Below, one piece after another: positions 46,581-58,231 of a stretch of 64,000 nt of DNA; position 1 is the stretch's first letter; every line of letters begins with the position of its first letter. Location: positions 23,207,515-23,271,514 of the forward strand of contig NC_081543.1 of assembly GCF_901000735.1 (NCBI RefSeq). Reading direction: 5' to 3'. Both the position numbers and the translations under genes were made by a program. Below the pieces are notes generated by a model. The model ran no database searches. It saw only the letters and a list, made by a program, of their open reading frames with translations, and was not told the DNA's origin. Origin of the DNA: Corylus avellana (taxonomy: Eukaryota; Streptophyta; Magnoliopsida; Fagales; Betulaceae).

Positions 46581-48154
46581 CCAATGGTAATGTCTAGATA
46601 TAGACATTAACCTCTTCCTTTCTTGACTAGACATGCTTGGAGGAAAATTCTTGGCAGTTATATAATTAACAATATCTGCATACCATGGAAGTTGGACGTC
46701 AACTACAAACAACTGCTCATTTGGAAAATTCTCATTCAAAGGAAGTTCATCTCCTTCATCTTCATGAAGTAGCTTGGATAGGTGATCTGCCACTACATTA
46801 TCACTGCCCTTCTTGCCTCTAATCTCAAGGCCAAATTCTTGCAGTAATAGTACCCATGTGATTAATCTAGGCTTTGTATCTTTCTTAGCAAATAAATATC
46901 TCAAAGCAGCATGGTCAGAGAATACAATAACCTTAGAACCAATCAGGTATGATCTAAACTTCTCTAAAGCAAAGATGACAGCTAACAATTCTTTCTCAGT
47001 GGTAGAATAATTTAGCTGAGCATCATTCAATGTTCTCGAAGCATAGTAAATAGCATAAAGTACCTTATTTATTCTTTGACCTAAGACAGCTCCCAAGGCA
47101 AAGTCACTGGCATCGCACATGAGCTCAAATGGAAGACTCCAATCAGGTGCCATCATTATTGGTACAGATGTGAGCAGCTTTTTTAGTGAGTTGAAGGCAG
47201 TCATGCATTCTTCAGTCCATTCAAACTTGGCATCCTTGGCTAGTAGTGCACAGAGAGGTCTAGAAATGTTAGAGAAAGCCTTAATGAATCTTCTGTAAAA
47301 CCCGACATGTCCAAGGAAACTTCTTACACCCTATCCTGTCATAGGAGGAGGGAGCTTAGAGATGATATCAATCTTGGCCTTATCCACCTCAATGCCCTTG
47401 TTGGAAATGGAATGACTCAACATAATGCCTTGTTGAACCATAAAGTGGCATTTTTCCCAATTGATCACTAAATTGCATTCTTCACACCTCTTGAGGACAC
47501 TCTTCAGATGAACAAGGCATTCATCAAAATTAGAACCAAAAATGCTAAAATCATCCTTAAATACCTCAATGAATTTCTCCACCATATCTGAGAAAATGCT
47601 CATCATGCATCTTTGAAAGGTGGCTGGTGCATTGCATAATCCAAATGGTATCCTTCTGCAGGCAAATGTGCCAAAAGGACATGTGAAGGTGGTCTTCTCT
47701 TGATCCTCTGGTGCTATTGCAATTTGGTTGTAACCATTGTACCCATCCAAAAAGCAGTATTAACTATGGCTAGCTAACCTTTCTAGCATATAATCAATGA
47801 AGGGTAGGGGAAATGATCTTTTCTTGTCACCTTGTTCAGCTTTCTATAGTCAATGCACACCCTCCAACCAGTGGTTATTCTTGTAGCTATAAGCTCATCG
47901 TCTTCATTCTTCACCACTATGATCCCACTCTTCTTCGGAACGACTTGAACTGGACTTACCCATTTACTGTCTAAGATGGGGTAGACAATGTCAACATCCA
48001 ACAGTTTCAATACCTCTGCCTTGACTACCTCTTTCATATGTGGGTTGAGTCTTCTCTGTGCATCCCTAGTTGGCTTTGCTTCATCTTCAAGGAAGATTTG
48101 ATGCATGCACTTGGCTAGACTTATCCCCTTGATGTTAGTAATGGTCCATCCCAA
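46581..48154 (-). pseudogene. Element C reverse transcriptase and RNase H
   Basis: Fragments 48154-47783, 47750-47331 and 47204-46362 cover the full RT-RNase H. Landmarks: [49 protein letters not shown] in place of FMDD, and RNase [17 protein letters not shown] and [16 protein letters not shown]. The Lys in the catalytic FKDD box plus frame breaks make it inactive. Confidence 0.88.
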
Positions 48155-48247
48155 AGCAGTTTTATGCTCTCTAAGAACTCTTAACAGCTTATCTTTTTCC
48201 CCACAACTGAGATTTGCAGCAAGTATGATTGGTAATGTCTCGTTTTC

Positions 48248-49159
48248 TCATAAGTAGGCATATGTCAAATGCTTTGGCAATTGCTTCAATTCCAATTTTG
48301 GTGCTTGAACAATAGAAGGAACAAGAGTAGTACTAGTAGGCACAAGAGTCTCAAAATGAGGGGTGTACTTACTTGGATACTTTGGAGAAGCCTCAAGAAG
48401 GTGTACGGCTTCAATGATGTCATTAGTAATATCTTTAGATTTTGGCTCAATGTCTAGTCTTGTGAAACTATGGGTGAGGGTGGCCTCCATCGGGTTAATG
48501 TGATGGGCCTGAAAAACTTTCTCAACAATGCCTTGGACCATACAGACATTGAAGCATTCTAACTCATCTTGAGGTAATTTCAATGCATCGAATATTTTGA
48601 ACTCTATCTTCTCACCATTCACCTTCATACTTACAATACTCTTTTTCACACATATTTTAGTATCAGCAGTTCTCATAAAGGGTCTCCTTAAGATGATAGG
48701 CAAAAGTGATGGCATAGGGGATTCTTCCATATCCAAAACAATAAAATTAGTAGGTAAAATGAATGCACCTACCTTTACCAAGACATCCTCAAGTATACCT
48801 TTTGGTCTTTTTTCTGCTTCTATCTACCAGTTGCAAAGTGATAGATGTTGGTTGAAGCTCCCCCAAACCCAGCTTCTCATACACAGTGTAAGACAGCAAA
48901 TTAACCCTTGCTCCTAGATCCAGTAGGGCCTTTTAAAAAAGATGGTCTCCTATCCTGTAAGGAATGTAAAGCTACCTGGATCTTTTAGCTTTGGTGGTAG
49001 TTCTCTTAATAGCACCGCACTTACCTCCTCTGTTAAAGCCATAGTCTCATGCTCCTGAAACTTCCTTTTATGAGTGCAACAATCCTTTAAAAATTTAGCA
49101 TATGAGAAAATTTGTTTAATTGCATCCAATAAAGGAATGTTAATCTCTACTTTTCTCAA
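48248..49159 (-). pseudogene. Element C protease region
   Basis: From 49159: EINIPLLDAIKQIFSYAKFL, ALTEEVSAVLLRELPPKLKD, then a frame-disrupted retropepsin motif (near 48900) and a 177-codon frame (48781-48248) with FIVLDMEESPMPS and IILRRPFMRTADT. The order and spacing equal those of D. Confidence 0.83.
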
Positions 49160-50763
49160 AGTCTCAAAAATGTCAAGAAGCTATTTTTCTTTCTTTGGCT
49201 TTACTAACCTTTGAGGGAAGGGTGGTGCATTACCTTCTCCATTTTACTTACCTTGGATGTTGAGGATTCATCTGGAGATGCTTGTGCTGGCTTATCAGCT
49301 CCTATGATCTTACCATTTCTAAGGGTTGTAACTGCTTTCAGCTGTTGGTGACCCCCTGGATTGGGTATTGTTTGGGATGGAAATTCACCTAGCTTTCTTT
49401 CACTAAGCTCCTTAGCCATTTGCCCCATTTGTACTTCCAGTCTTTGAATAGCTTGCTCCGTCCTTTGAATGGACTGATCATTCTTTGCATTGGTTTGTTG
49501 TCGCGCAATCACAAATTGTCGTACAAAACTCTCCAAGTCATCTTTCTTTGGCTCCTTAGCTGGTTGGATTGCTTGTTGGGGGTTCTTTTGTTGTCCCTTA
49601 GGGTTCAAAACATTCCAATTGTTACTCCATGAGAAATTGGGGTGGTTGCGCCATCCTGAATTATAGGTGTTGGAGTATGGATTGTTCTTGGGAGGATAGT
49701 TGTACTGTCCCACATAATTCGCTTGCTCTTGATCTGCATATGAGTACAAAGGACAAGTCTTAGTAGAGTGATCAGGATGGGAACATATGGCACATACCTA
49801 GAGTTGTGCGGCTTGTTGACTAGGTGAGATGTTCTGCGTAGTCATGGCTTTGACAATCATATCTAGCTTCCTCTCCATGGTAGCCATCTGATTTTGTGAT
49901 CTACCATTCAGGTTCACTTCATACATGCCCTTACTTTTTACTCCTCGCCTTCCTATGAAACAAAATTGTTGGGAGTGTTCACTCAGTGTTTGAAAGAGTT
50001 CCACGGCTTACTCACTACTCTTTTCCATAAGTGCACCTCCACAAGCTGAATCAATCATTCATTTGTTAATGTCATCTAATCCTTCATCAAAAATTTGAAC
50101 CTGATCATCTTGAAGTATGTTGTGATGTGGACACTTAAGAAGCAGCGCATTGAAGTGGTCCCATGCTTCAAAGAAAAGGTCTCCATCTCTCTGTTGAAAA
50201 GATTGAATTTCTCTTTTGAACTGCCTTGTCTTTTGAGCTGGGAAAAACTTCTTTAGGAACTTACTAGACAACTCTTCCTAAGTATGAATGGAATCTGTAG
50301 GCAAAGAATTATACCATAACTTAGCATTATCTCTTAAGGAAAAGGGAAATAAGACTAACTTGATTCCCTCCGAATTTAGGCCCTGGATGTGCTGAAGTTT
50401 GCAAAGAGAAAAGAACTCCATAAGGTGCAAGAGTGGATCCTCAGTAGCTGTGCCCTTGAAGTGAGTCAGAGCATCGAGTATTTGCTAGGATATATAGTAA
50501 CTTCCTTCCTCCTCTGGTTGATATGTGATGCATGATGGCTGGTTGAGGTTCTGTGGGATGAAAGACTGTTTCATAGGTCTTTGAGCTGGTGGCAAATTCT
50601 CTAGAAGATCTTCCATTGTTCCCTCAACTTCCTCTTCCTCTTCTGTGTCGGAGTTGTCTCTAGCCCTATGTTGAATGGTCCGCTCAATTTCTGGATTGAC
50701 TAGAAGGATGGTTGAGGCTTGAGATCGATGACCATGCATAAGAAGATTTGTCTCTGTAGTCAT
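49160..50763 (-). pseudogene. gag: Element C gag
   Basis: Starts at the ATG 50763 (MTTETNLLMHGHRSQAST). Acidic N-terminus, capsid domain with LCKLQHIQGLN and FLKKFFPAQKTRQFKREIQS, and CPHHNI; zinc knuckle CAICSHPDHSTKTC near 49750-49795; Asn/Gln-rich tail with a KNDQSIQRTEQAIQRLE coiled-coil-like stretch; and KAVTTLRNGK at the end. At least five stops or shifts. Equivalent to D gag at 60958-62500. Confidence 0.85.
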
Positions 50764-50804
50764 AGCAGCTTAAGTGCTACTATTCAGATGTCCCCTGGAA
50801 CTGC

Positions 50805-50860
50805 TCTCGATTGCAAGTTAATGCGCTCGATCGCACTCGGGCTCCGATAGATCGTAGTAA
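50805..50860 (-). other. Element C leader with CGATCG-type words
   Basis: TGCGCTCGATCGCACTCGGG (50820-50839) and a TAGATCG variant, between gag start and primer site, as in the other elements. Confidence 0.6.
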
Positions 50861-51010
50861 CAGAATGCAAGATGTCGCAGAGCTGAAACATAACAAAAAA
50901 CAGAGAAATAAAATGAAAAATATTTTTGATTTTTGATAAAAACAGAATTAAAATTAAAAATTAAAATAACTAAACTGTGGGAAAATAATTCTAAACAAAA
51001 TTTGACGCAA

Positions 51011-51028
51011 TCCCCAGCAACTGCGCCA
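51011..51028 (-). other. Element C primer binding site (tRNA-Asp, degenerate)
   Basis: TCCCCAGCAACTGCGCCA, two mismatches from the tRNA-Asp 3' end, 6 nt inside the 5' LTR. Confidence 0.82.
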
Positions 51029-51034
51029 TAAACT

Positions 51035-52400
51035 TGTTGTGCAAATATCTACCTAAATTAATAGGCAAAAAAATGTACGTTTAATTCACAGCTACTTAAG
51101 ATCAATATAGTAGTATACGGTGCAAGTACGAGATCATTCCCACGCGGATTGCTAAATTTTGCTTAAAATAAATTTCGTAGTAAAACAAAACAAAGATGAA
51201 TTTTTGAGTTAATAAAGATAAAGGTAGGGCTTCGATATCCACCACTAATCATGCTCAAATAATATAACAATATGCCAATGTTTTAATCATATTATGAATA
51301 CCTAATATTTGCCAACCTAAAGGCATAGGTGTATACTCCTTAAAGATATAGATTTCTCTAAGCAACTAGTTAGGCATGGGTGTATACTCTAACTCTTTTC
51401 TTTCTTAAAGGATTTAGCATGGGTGTATACCAAGTTGTTCTTTAAGAAAGCATAAATCTATTGAAATCGACAAACACATGGAACCTAGGACATGTGTGTA
51501 TACTCCTGGTTTTCCATGTTGATTAACCCAAGAATCCGGTGTGGACTTCTTTTGTTACTTTTATTAAACCCAGGACTCGGCCATCCAAATTGATTTAATT
51601 AATTAATCCATACCACATACATATGTTGATTAGACAAACACATATGAGAAATTCAATAAAACAGGAATTAATCAAGTTAAGCATTACAATCTGATTATCA
51701 CAAAGGCATCAATATTGAAATACTAAATAAATGTAATTAGGGCTTCAATCTAGCCCTACTAAGTAGTTTAGTTACACATGAGTTTGATGTTAAACATCTT
51801 CATAAAATAAAATAGAAAGGAAAAGAATAAACCAAAAACTTGAACTTGAAGAGCTCCAATTCTTCTCCTTGGAATTGTGTGTCTATTCTAAAGGCTTAAG
51901 GGTCTATTTATAGGCCTTAGGAACACTCTAGAAACCTTAAAAATATAGCTTTTGCATTTTAGTTCACCTAGGGTTTTGAAGGGATGAAAAAGAGGACTTT
52001 CTGGAATAGGGTGCTGCTGACTTACGGATCACACATGGGTGTGCTCGAGTGCAGCCCATGTGCGATCGATTGCAGGTCTACGATCAATCTTTTGTGTTGG
52101 GAGCTCAATTGCAGGTGCGATTGAGGCTGCTTCTTGTGCGCACGCCTTGCGCTTGTCTGGTCATTTCGCTGGTAGTGTGCTTAATCTCAGGTCCCCCGCG
52201 ATTGATCGCACTGCCAAAACCTCTAGCTTTTCCCAATTTTGCTCTTTAAGCCTCAGACTTCCAAAAATGCTTCATATTCTTCCGAAAGCCTACAAAAACA
52301 TAGAAAACACATAAAATAACTAAAATAGCATAAACTAACAAAACTAAGGAATTAACAAATATAAGTTAAGGGCTAAAATATGAATATTTTGGCACTATTA
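51035..52400 (-). repeat. Element C 5' LTR
   Basis: TGTTGTGCAAATATC...GGCACTATTA, followed by the target duplication AAAAC. Carries four copies of a GCATGGGTGTATACT-like word (51320-51505) and a cluster of CGATCGATTGCA-type words (52040-52210). It is the only uninterrupted LTR of this element. Confidence 0.92.
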
Positions 52401-53010
52401 AAAACCTTCAACTAAGGTTGAGGATGAAGCCTCGCCATTTATTAGTTTTTTGTTTTCATCTTTGTTCGTACAATTCCGACTTTATTGTAACGTATGTTCG
52501 TTTCAATTCAATTATGTGACAAAGTTGTGTTTGATTGTGCCGAAGTTGGATATTCATTGTGTTTCATCTGACGGATACATTGCATCTTTTGATTTACTTT
52601 GGATATCCATTGTCTTTTGTGCAAAGCATGGATACGTTGGATCTTTGAAACTAAATTAGATATGCATTGTCTTTTGTCAAATGGATGGATTCATTGAATC
52701 TTTCAATCGGAACAATAGAACATGCGTAGGGTTTAATTGTTTATCGGATTTATGAACTAAAACATGAGAATATATGCTTTACTTTGGTGATGTAGATTCT
52801 GAAAAGCTTAGTACCTGTTTATCATTCCATTTAATCAGTTTTAACTTTAGTTTATTTTTATTTTGCACAACAAAAATCCCAAAATTCGGAACTAAGTAAA
52901 AATAGAATTAGTTTAGATAAAAATTGATTTTTGCAACGCAATTCCCTGTGGATCGACCTCGCACTTGCACACACTATATTGCACACGACTCGTGCGCTTA
53001 CGAGTCAACA
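52401..53010 (+). repeat. Element B 5' LTR, piece 3
   Basis: Matches 58759-59360 of the 3' LTR. Contains repeated GGATATCCATTGTCTTTTG / GGATACATTGCATC-type units (about 52550-52700). Ends CGAGTCAACA immediately before the primer site. Confidence 0.9.
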
Positions 53011-53015
53011 AATTT

Positions 53016-53033
53016 TGGCGGCGTTGCCCAGGA
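53016..53033 (+). other. Element B primer binding site (tRNA-Asp, degenerate)
   Basis: TGGCGGCGTTGCCCAGGA on the plus strand, complementary to tRNA-Asp with two mismatches; orientation fits plus-strand transcription. Confidence 0.8.
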
Positions 53034-53239
53034 GTTGTTGAATTGTGGAAATTGATTTTGATTTAAATTAATTTTGTTTTTCTACTAGTTTAGGTAGATT
53101 TTTCTTTTCTTTTCTTTTCTGCAATTTTTATTTTAGTTTATTCATTTATTTCTATGTTAATCTAATAATTAAAAAAAAAAAAAAAAGAGAGAGAAAGTTG
53201 TTTTCTGGTGTTTTGTTGCAGATTTGGTGAAAATCTAGT

Positions 53240-53450
53240 CCCTGCTAGTGCGATCGAGCACGCCTCACCTACGCTTGAGCGCACTTGGGCCTACCATAGC
53301 ACTGCCCACACACCTGTGCTCGACACCTCCATACTTGCGCGCAAGGGCATGGCAGACCAACGCTCAAGGGCAAGTCTTTGACATTCGAGCGCACCAGCAC
53401 GGTTACGATCAATCGCAGGTTACCTGCGATCGAGCACACCTCTACAGCTA
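53240..53450 (+). other. Element B leader with CGATCGAG / GCGCTCGA words
   Basis: GTGCGATCGAGCACGCC, TTGAGCGCACTTGGG, TTCGAGCGCACCAGCA and CTGCGATCGAGCACACC occur in ~200 bp between primer site and gag. Frames here read as repetitive Arg-Ser-Ile peptides and are not coding. Confidence 0.6.
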
Positions 53451-53623
53451 GCTTCAACAAATCAGCAGCAGCTAAGTAGGAAGTTTGTTTTTTTATTTTT
53501 GTTTATTCTTTTAGATTTAGTTTTTGAACTTTGTTTTCTGTTTGCTTTTCTGTATTTTCATCTTTCTTTTTGTGATTATTTTGTCTCTTGTTAGTAGTTC
53601 ATTTTCGTATCTTTGTTTGCTGT

Positions 53624-55400
53624 ATGCTTAGTCAGAGATCCTTGAATTTAGATTTGACACCATTAGATCCCGACTTAGAAAGAACTCTTAGGAGAAAACG
53701 GAGAGCACTTGTTGAGAGAGAGACTGGTGAGATGGGAGCTAACATACCCCAAAATGTGGAGCAACCTAGAGTTAAGCATGAGGATCCGAGAGCTGAGAAT
53801 TTTGAGCAAGCTAGAGCTTGGAATGTGGATTTCACTACATCCCATTTTGATTTGAAGTCACCAACCAATGCCAGCAACCAATGCTATCCATTTTGATTTG
53901 AAGCCACGTGTCATCCAATCCCTACCATCATTCTATGGCCTAGAACTTGAAAATGCTTACAGTCATGTAAAGAAATTCAAGGACATGTGCACCACTTTTA
54001 AGTTTCAAACTTTTCTGAAGAGTCTGTCCACCTTAGACTATTTCCTTTCTCTTTGCACGATAAAGCCAGGGTATGGTTGGATTCCAACACGCTCGGGTCT
54101 ATTACATCTTGGGAAAGCTTGTTGAGCAAGTTCTATAACAAGTTTTTCCCAATGTCAAAGGTAAATGAATGCAGAAAAAAGATTAGCTCTTTCACTCAAG
54201 AGGAGGATGAAAAGTTTTCAAAAAGTTGGGAGAGGTTTAAGGAGTTGTTGATAAGATGCCCTCCACATGGATATGAGAAGTCGAGACTCATCCAATTCTT
54301 CTACCAAGGAATGACCCAATCCAACCGTAATATGATCGAGTCAATGAATGGGGGGGCATTCTTAAATTTGACGGGGGATGAAGCGTATAAGGCATTGGAA
54401 AAGTTGTCCGACAGCTCACAGCAGTGGGATTTTTCGAGTTGTCAGGATAAATCTGCCCATATCCCCAAGGAAGGAGGCATCTATGAGGTTAAGATGGACA
54501 CTGATTTGAGGTTAAAAATAGATACCCTCACCAAGAAGATTGAAGCTCTCGCTGTGGGTCAATCCATCAATGCGGCAAACACTTTCAATGTTCATAGCTA
54601 TTCCATCTGTGCTAGTCCTATGCACTTAGCACCGAATTGTCCATCTATGCCGGCTTTTGCCTAGTATCCTATGGAACAAGTGAACACTTTCAATGACTAT
54701 CAGAAGCAGTCAAATGGACCATATTCAGAGACTTGCAATCCAGGGTGGCAAAACCACCCAAATTTCTCATGGAAGCAGAACCAACCGGTAAATCAGGGAG
54801 GAGCTCCTCATCATGCTCACAATCAATACCCTCCTGTATTTCTTCTGCCGACTCATAATCATGCCTTCCAAGCTCCCACTCAAGTGCTAGTTTCTTCTTC
54901 CCAGTCATCCTTGGAAGACACTATCGAGGAACTCCACTCTCAGACTACACAGACCCTCCAGGACTTCATCAAGATGATTGGTCAATCCATAAGTGAAATG
55001 AGGAGTGCGACCATGGTAAACACCCAAGCGATTGCCAAGCTGGAGAGTCAAATGGGTCAAATTGCAAATCATTTAGGTGAGAGAGAAAATGGGAAGTTAC
55101 CAAGTCAACTCGTGCCCAACCCCAAGGTGTATGCAACTGGAAATTCTTCAAATTCTGCGCACAGGCATGAACAAGTGCAGTCTATTGTCACACTTAAGTC
55201 AAGGAGACAAGTGGACAATAAAGTGGATCAAGAAGATGTGGACCTTGCTGAGCCATAAGGGCAAGAGAGTGGAAAAGATGAGAGGAGAGAAGTTGAGCCA
55301 TCCATGGTCCAGCCCATTGTTGATGATCCCGCTAGGAGTTTTATCCCAAAAGCTCCTTACCCAGAAAGATTGAAGGCTCCAAAGAAGAATGCGTAGTATG
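53624..55400 (+). pseudogene. gag: Element B gag
   Basis: ATG at 53624 (MLSQRSLNLDLTPLDPDLER). A frame change follows near 53880, where CCATTTTGATTTGAAG occurs twice about 47 bp apart. The capsid domain is clear: ARVWLDSNTLGSITSWESLL, FYNKFFPMSKVNECRKKISS, KSWERFKELLIRCPPHGYE. The zinc knuckle is degenerate (YSICASPMHLAPNC, first Cys lost). Then NPGWQNHPNFSWKQNQPVNQ and a Gln-rich coiled-coil-like part. Stops near 54662 and 55256. Confidence 0.87.
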
Positions 55401-55414
55401 CTAAAATTTTAGAG

Positions 55415-56653
55415 GTGTTTAAGCAAGTTCGGATAAACATCCCATTTTTGGATGCAATTCAGCAAGTGCCACCATATGCTAAATTCTTGAAGGATTTGGT
55501 CATGGTCAAAAGGAAAACAAATGTTCCAAAGAAAGCATTTTTGATTGAGCAAGTGAGTTCCATCCTTCACTGCAAGTTGCCCATCAAGTATAAAGACCCT
55601 TGGTGTCCAACCATTTCTTGGATGTTAGGAGTCAGTTAGATTGAAAGGGCTTTATTGGATCTTGGAGCAAGTGTGAATCTCTTTCCCTATTCAGTCTATG
55701 TACAATTGAGATTGGGAGAATTGAAGCCCACATCTATGACACTCCAATTGGCTGACAGGTCAGTGAAGAGACCAAGGGGAATAATTGAGGATGTATTGAT
55801 CAAGGTGGACAAGTTTTATTTTCCTGTGGACTTTATAGTGATAGACACTGAGCCGGTGCATAATGTTGGGAGCCAAATTCCAGTGATTTTAGGGCGTCCT
55901 TTCTTAGCTACGGCTAATGCCCTAATCAACTGTAGGATGGGGGTGATGAAAATCTCGTTTGGGAATATGATAGTGGAGCTCAACATCTTTGACATCAATA
56001 AGCAGCCACTTGACCATGATAAGGTCCACAATGTGTGCTTAATTGAAGAGATAACTGATGAGACTGTGAGTGAGTTTAGTTTGGAGGATCCCGAGGTGGA
56101 GTGTTTCACTCAAGATGGGGCATATCTAGACCCTGATAGGCTATTTGGGCAAGTTGGTATTTTGTATGAGCCTAGCATTGAGGATCCTGAGATGGAGAGC
56201 TTTACACAATCTATAGGTGATATTGACTTTGGTAGGTTACTTGAGAAGGCTGGGCCTAGGTATGAGCCAAGCATTGAGGATCCTGAGGTGGAATGTTTTG
56301 CTCAATGTGGAGGCGATATGGACTTTGATAGGTTACTTGAGCCAGCTGAGGTTATGAGTGAGCAGGATATGGAGGACCTTGTGTTAGAATGCTTTGCTCA
56401 ATTTGGATATGATCTGGACTTTGATGAAGTAATTGAGCAAGCTGAAACTGTTTTGGATCCAATTTCTAAGATGCAAAAAGAGTGTGGGGAAACGGCTGAG
56501 GTATCACTCCCCGCACCATATTCATCAGCAGTTGAGCCGCTCAAGTTGATTTCTGAGAGCAAATGGGTTAGACCCATTCATGTGTGGCCTAAGTGGCCAA
56601 ATGTGACCATAGGGAGGAAAAAGGATAAGGAGTGGTTCTCCACTCGAGTTTAG
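55415..56653 (+). pseudogene. Element B protease with four 32-residue acidic repeats
   Basis: 55415-55639 carries the pre-protease motif NIPFLDAIQQVPPYAKFLKD. From 55655 the retropepsin motif ALLDLGASVNLFPYSVY is intact, followed by LQLADRSVKRPRG and IPVILGRPFLATANAL. Then 56078-56461 encodes four tandem 32-residue acidic repeats (consensus start S-x-EDPExECF-x-Q, with D-x-DF-x-RLLE). It ends with the SKWVRPIHV sequence that leads into RT. One stop at about 55637 and another at 56651. Confidence 0.85.
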
Positions 56654-56899
56654 ACAGGATGGCAAGGGCGTATTGATTACAGCAAGATGAAAACCATTAC
56701 AAGGAAAGATCACTTCCCTTCCCCATGCATTGATCAGTTAGTGAAATGGTTAGCTACACATCCCTACTACTGTTATTCCAGCTACAATCTGTTTCCTTTG
56801 GATCTTGGCAAGCTAGAGCACACCACTCTCACATTTGTCTTTGGTGCGTTTGCCTACTGTCGCATGCCATCTGGACCTTGCAATGCACCTGCTATATAA
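56654..56899 (+). pseudogene. Element B reverse transcriptase, N-terminal fragment
   Basis: RIDYSKMKTITRKDHFPSPC, then a divergent FLDGYS region (YSSYNLFPLD), GAFAYCRMPSGPCNAPA, and an abrupt end at about 56895. The catalytic FMDD, RNase H and integrase are absent; the next bases belong to the post-integrase region. Confidence 0.87.
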
Positions 56900-58231
56900 A
56901 GTCCAGCTGAAGACTGTAAACTTAGCGCTTGCAGGAGGCAACCCGTTGTTACTATTAGTTTTTGTTGTCGTTTGATGTGGTTTTGCTTGTTTTGTTTTTA
57001 TTTTTATTGTGTTTTTCAGGAAATTTGTCTACCGTTCAAGTTTGGGGGAGCGTTCTCCTACGTTCCACCCGACTTACGCTGCCTATCTGGTATTGTCTTT
57101 CTGGACACATTGGGGACAATGTGTCATTTTAGTTTGGGGGTGAGGTAGACATTTCTGTCTTTTTCTTTTATTATTTTTGTTGTGTGTTTGTGTTAAAAAA
57201 AAAAAAAAAAAGGCTATGTTGTTGATTGAGGATTATTACATCATAACTGTGATTTATATGTCATTGGTCTATTTAACATCTTGAACACTGCATATCATTA
57301 GAAGTTTGAGTTGTTTGACTCATTTGTTGGATTAAAGAGACTTCACTTGTCTGAGTGTTTATCACATGCACATTAGCATAGGGTTTGTGAGGTATGAGAT
57401 TTGACTTGAGGAGTGTGTGTCTTGAGATTTGTAGGTTAATTTGGTGATGAAAACCTTGGCTTAAAAAAAAAAAAAAATCATTAGTTTGAGTTTCTCACTG
57501 AGTAACCGGACCTTATGCCTCACTAAGCATTGAGTGTTCACATAAAAAGATGAGAAATTCCAATTGATTGATTGCATGGCTAGTTAGGCTTCGTAGCTCT
57601 TTTGACTTGAGTCATTAAGCCCTTAGGGATGTTTCTACATCTAGTGCCCTAAAACCACCTGGTTTGGGAGTCACTGGCCTAACACTCATTACATAGGTCA
57701 ATTAGAAGCTTAAGGGAGTCCAGCATTGCACAGCCTACACAAAAAATATATTTGGACCTGTTGATTCAAGCCTTGGTTGTTTTCATCTCATTGCATTCCT
57801 ATGAATTTTGGGGTACACAAGCTTTGAGAATAATTGAAACCTTATGAGTCTATGTTAGTCTTACTTTACACTTATTGGAGCATGTGTTGTCTCAATTTTT
57901 CAACTGTGAGTTGAGTGAATTTTGGATATCCTGATGATGTGATTGTTGTGTTCACCTTGTTAAACCAGCTCATAATGTATGAATCATGTGTTTGTGTGGA
58001 AATCCTTGTTTGTCAATAACATAGTGCCAAAAAATGTTTGTGGGTATCATTGTTGTTAAACCCACACGAGACTTCACTCGTCCTCTAGGGATGCCTAGGG
58101 GTTTAAAAGGGCTTGTTGCATATGCTAAATGCAACCGTCTCTCCCACGACAATGGATTTATGTTTCATTTTCTGTCATGTTTTTTATTTTGTTTTGTAAA
58201 GGGACTAGCAAAATGTAAGTTTGGGGGTATT
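56900..58231 (+). other. Element B conserved non-coding 3' block
   Basis: The same block as in the other five elements, here in plus orientation. It starts with GACTGTAAACTTAGCGCTTG (56912), then CAAGTTTGGGGGAGCG (57038), the hairpin GACACATTG-GGGA-CAATGTGTC (57104-57125) followed by TAGTTTGGGGGTGAGG, CACTAAGCATTGAGTGTTCA (57521), the ATCTAGTGCCCTAAAACCAC region (57640), ACTTCACTCGTCCTCTAGGG (58071) and the PPT GTAAGTTTGGGGGTATT (58215-58231). Confidence 0.8.

Larger units (their letters stand above)
24808..52400 (-). mobile_element. Element C: Athila-like gag-pro-pol retrotransposon with internal insertions
   Basis: The 3' LTR is in pieces (24808-25467, 32580-32777, 43556-43964), the interior is 43965-51034 and the 5' LTR is 51035-52400. 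Target duplication AAAAC is perfect (24803-24807, 52401-52405), and B's uninterrupted site is visible near 58759. It is the most complete pol-bearing element of the window, but its frames are broken. Its 3' LTR was invaded by element E and by the 10.8-kb LINE/D block, with about 130 bp of LTR lost at the second event. Confidence 0.9.
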
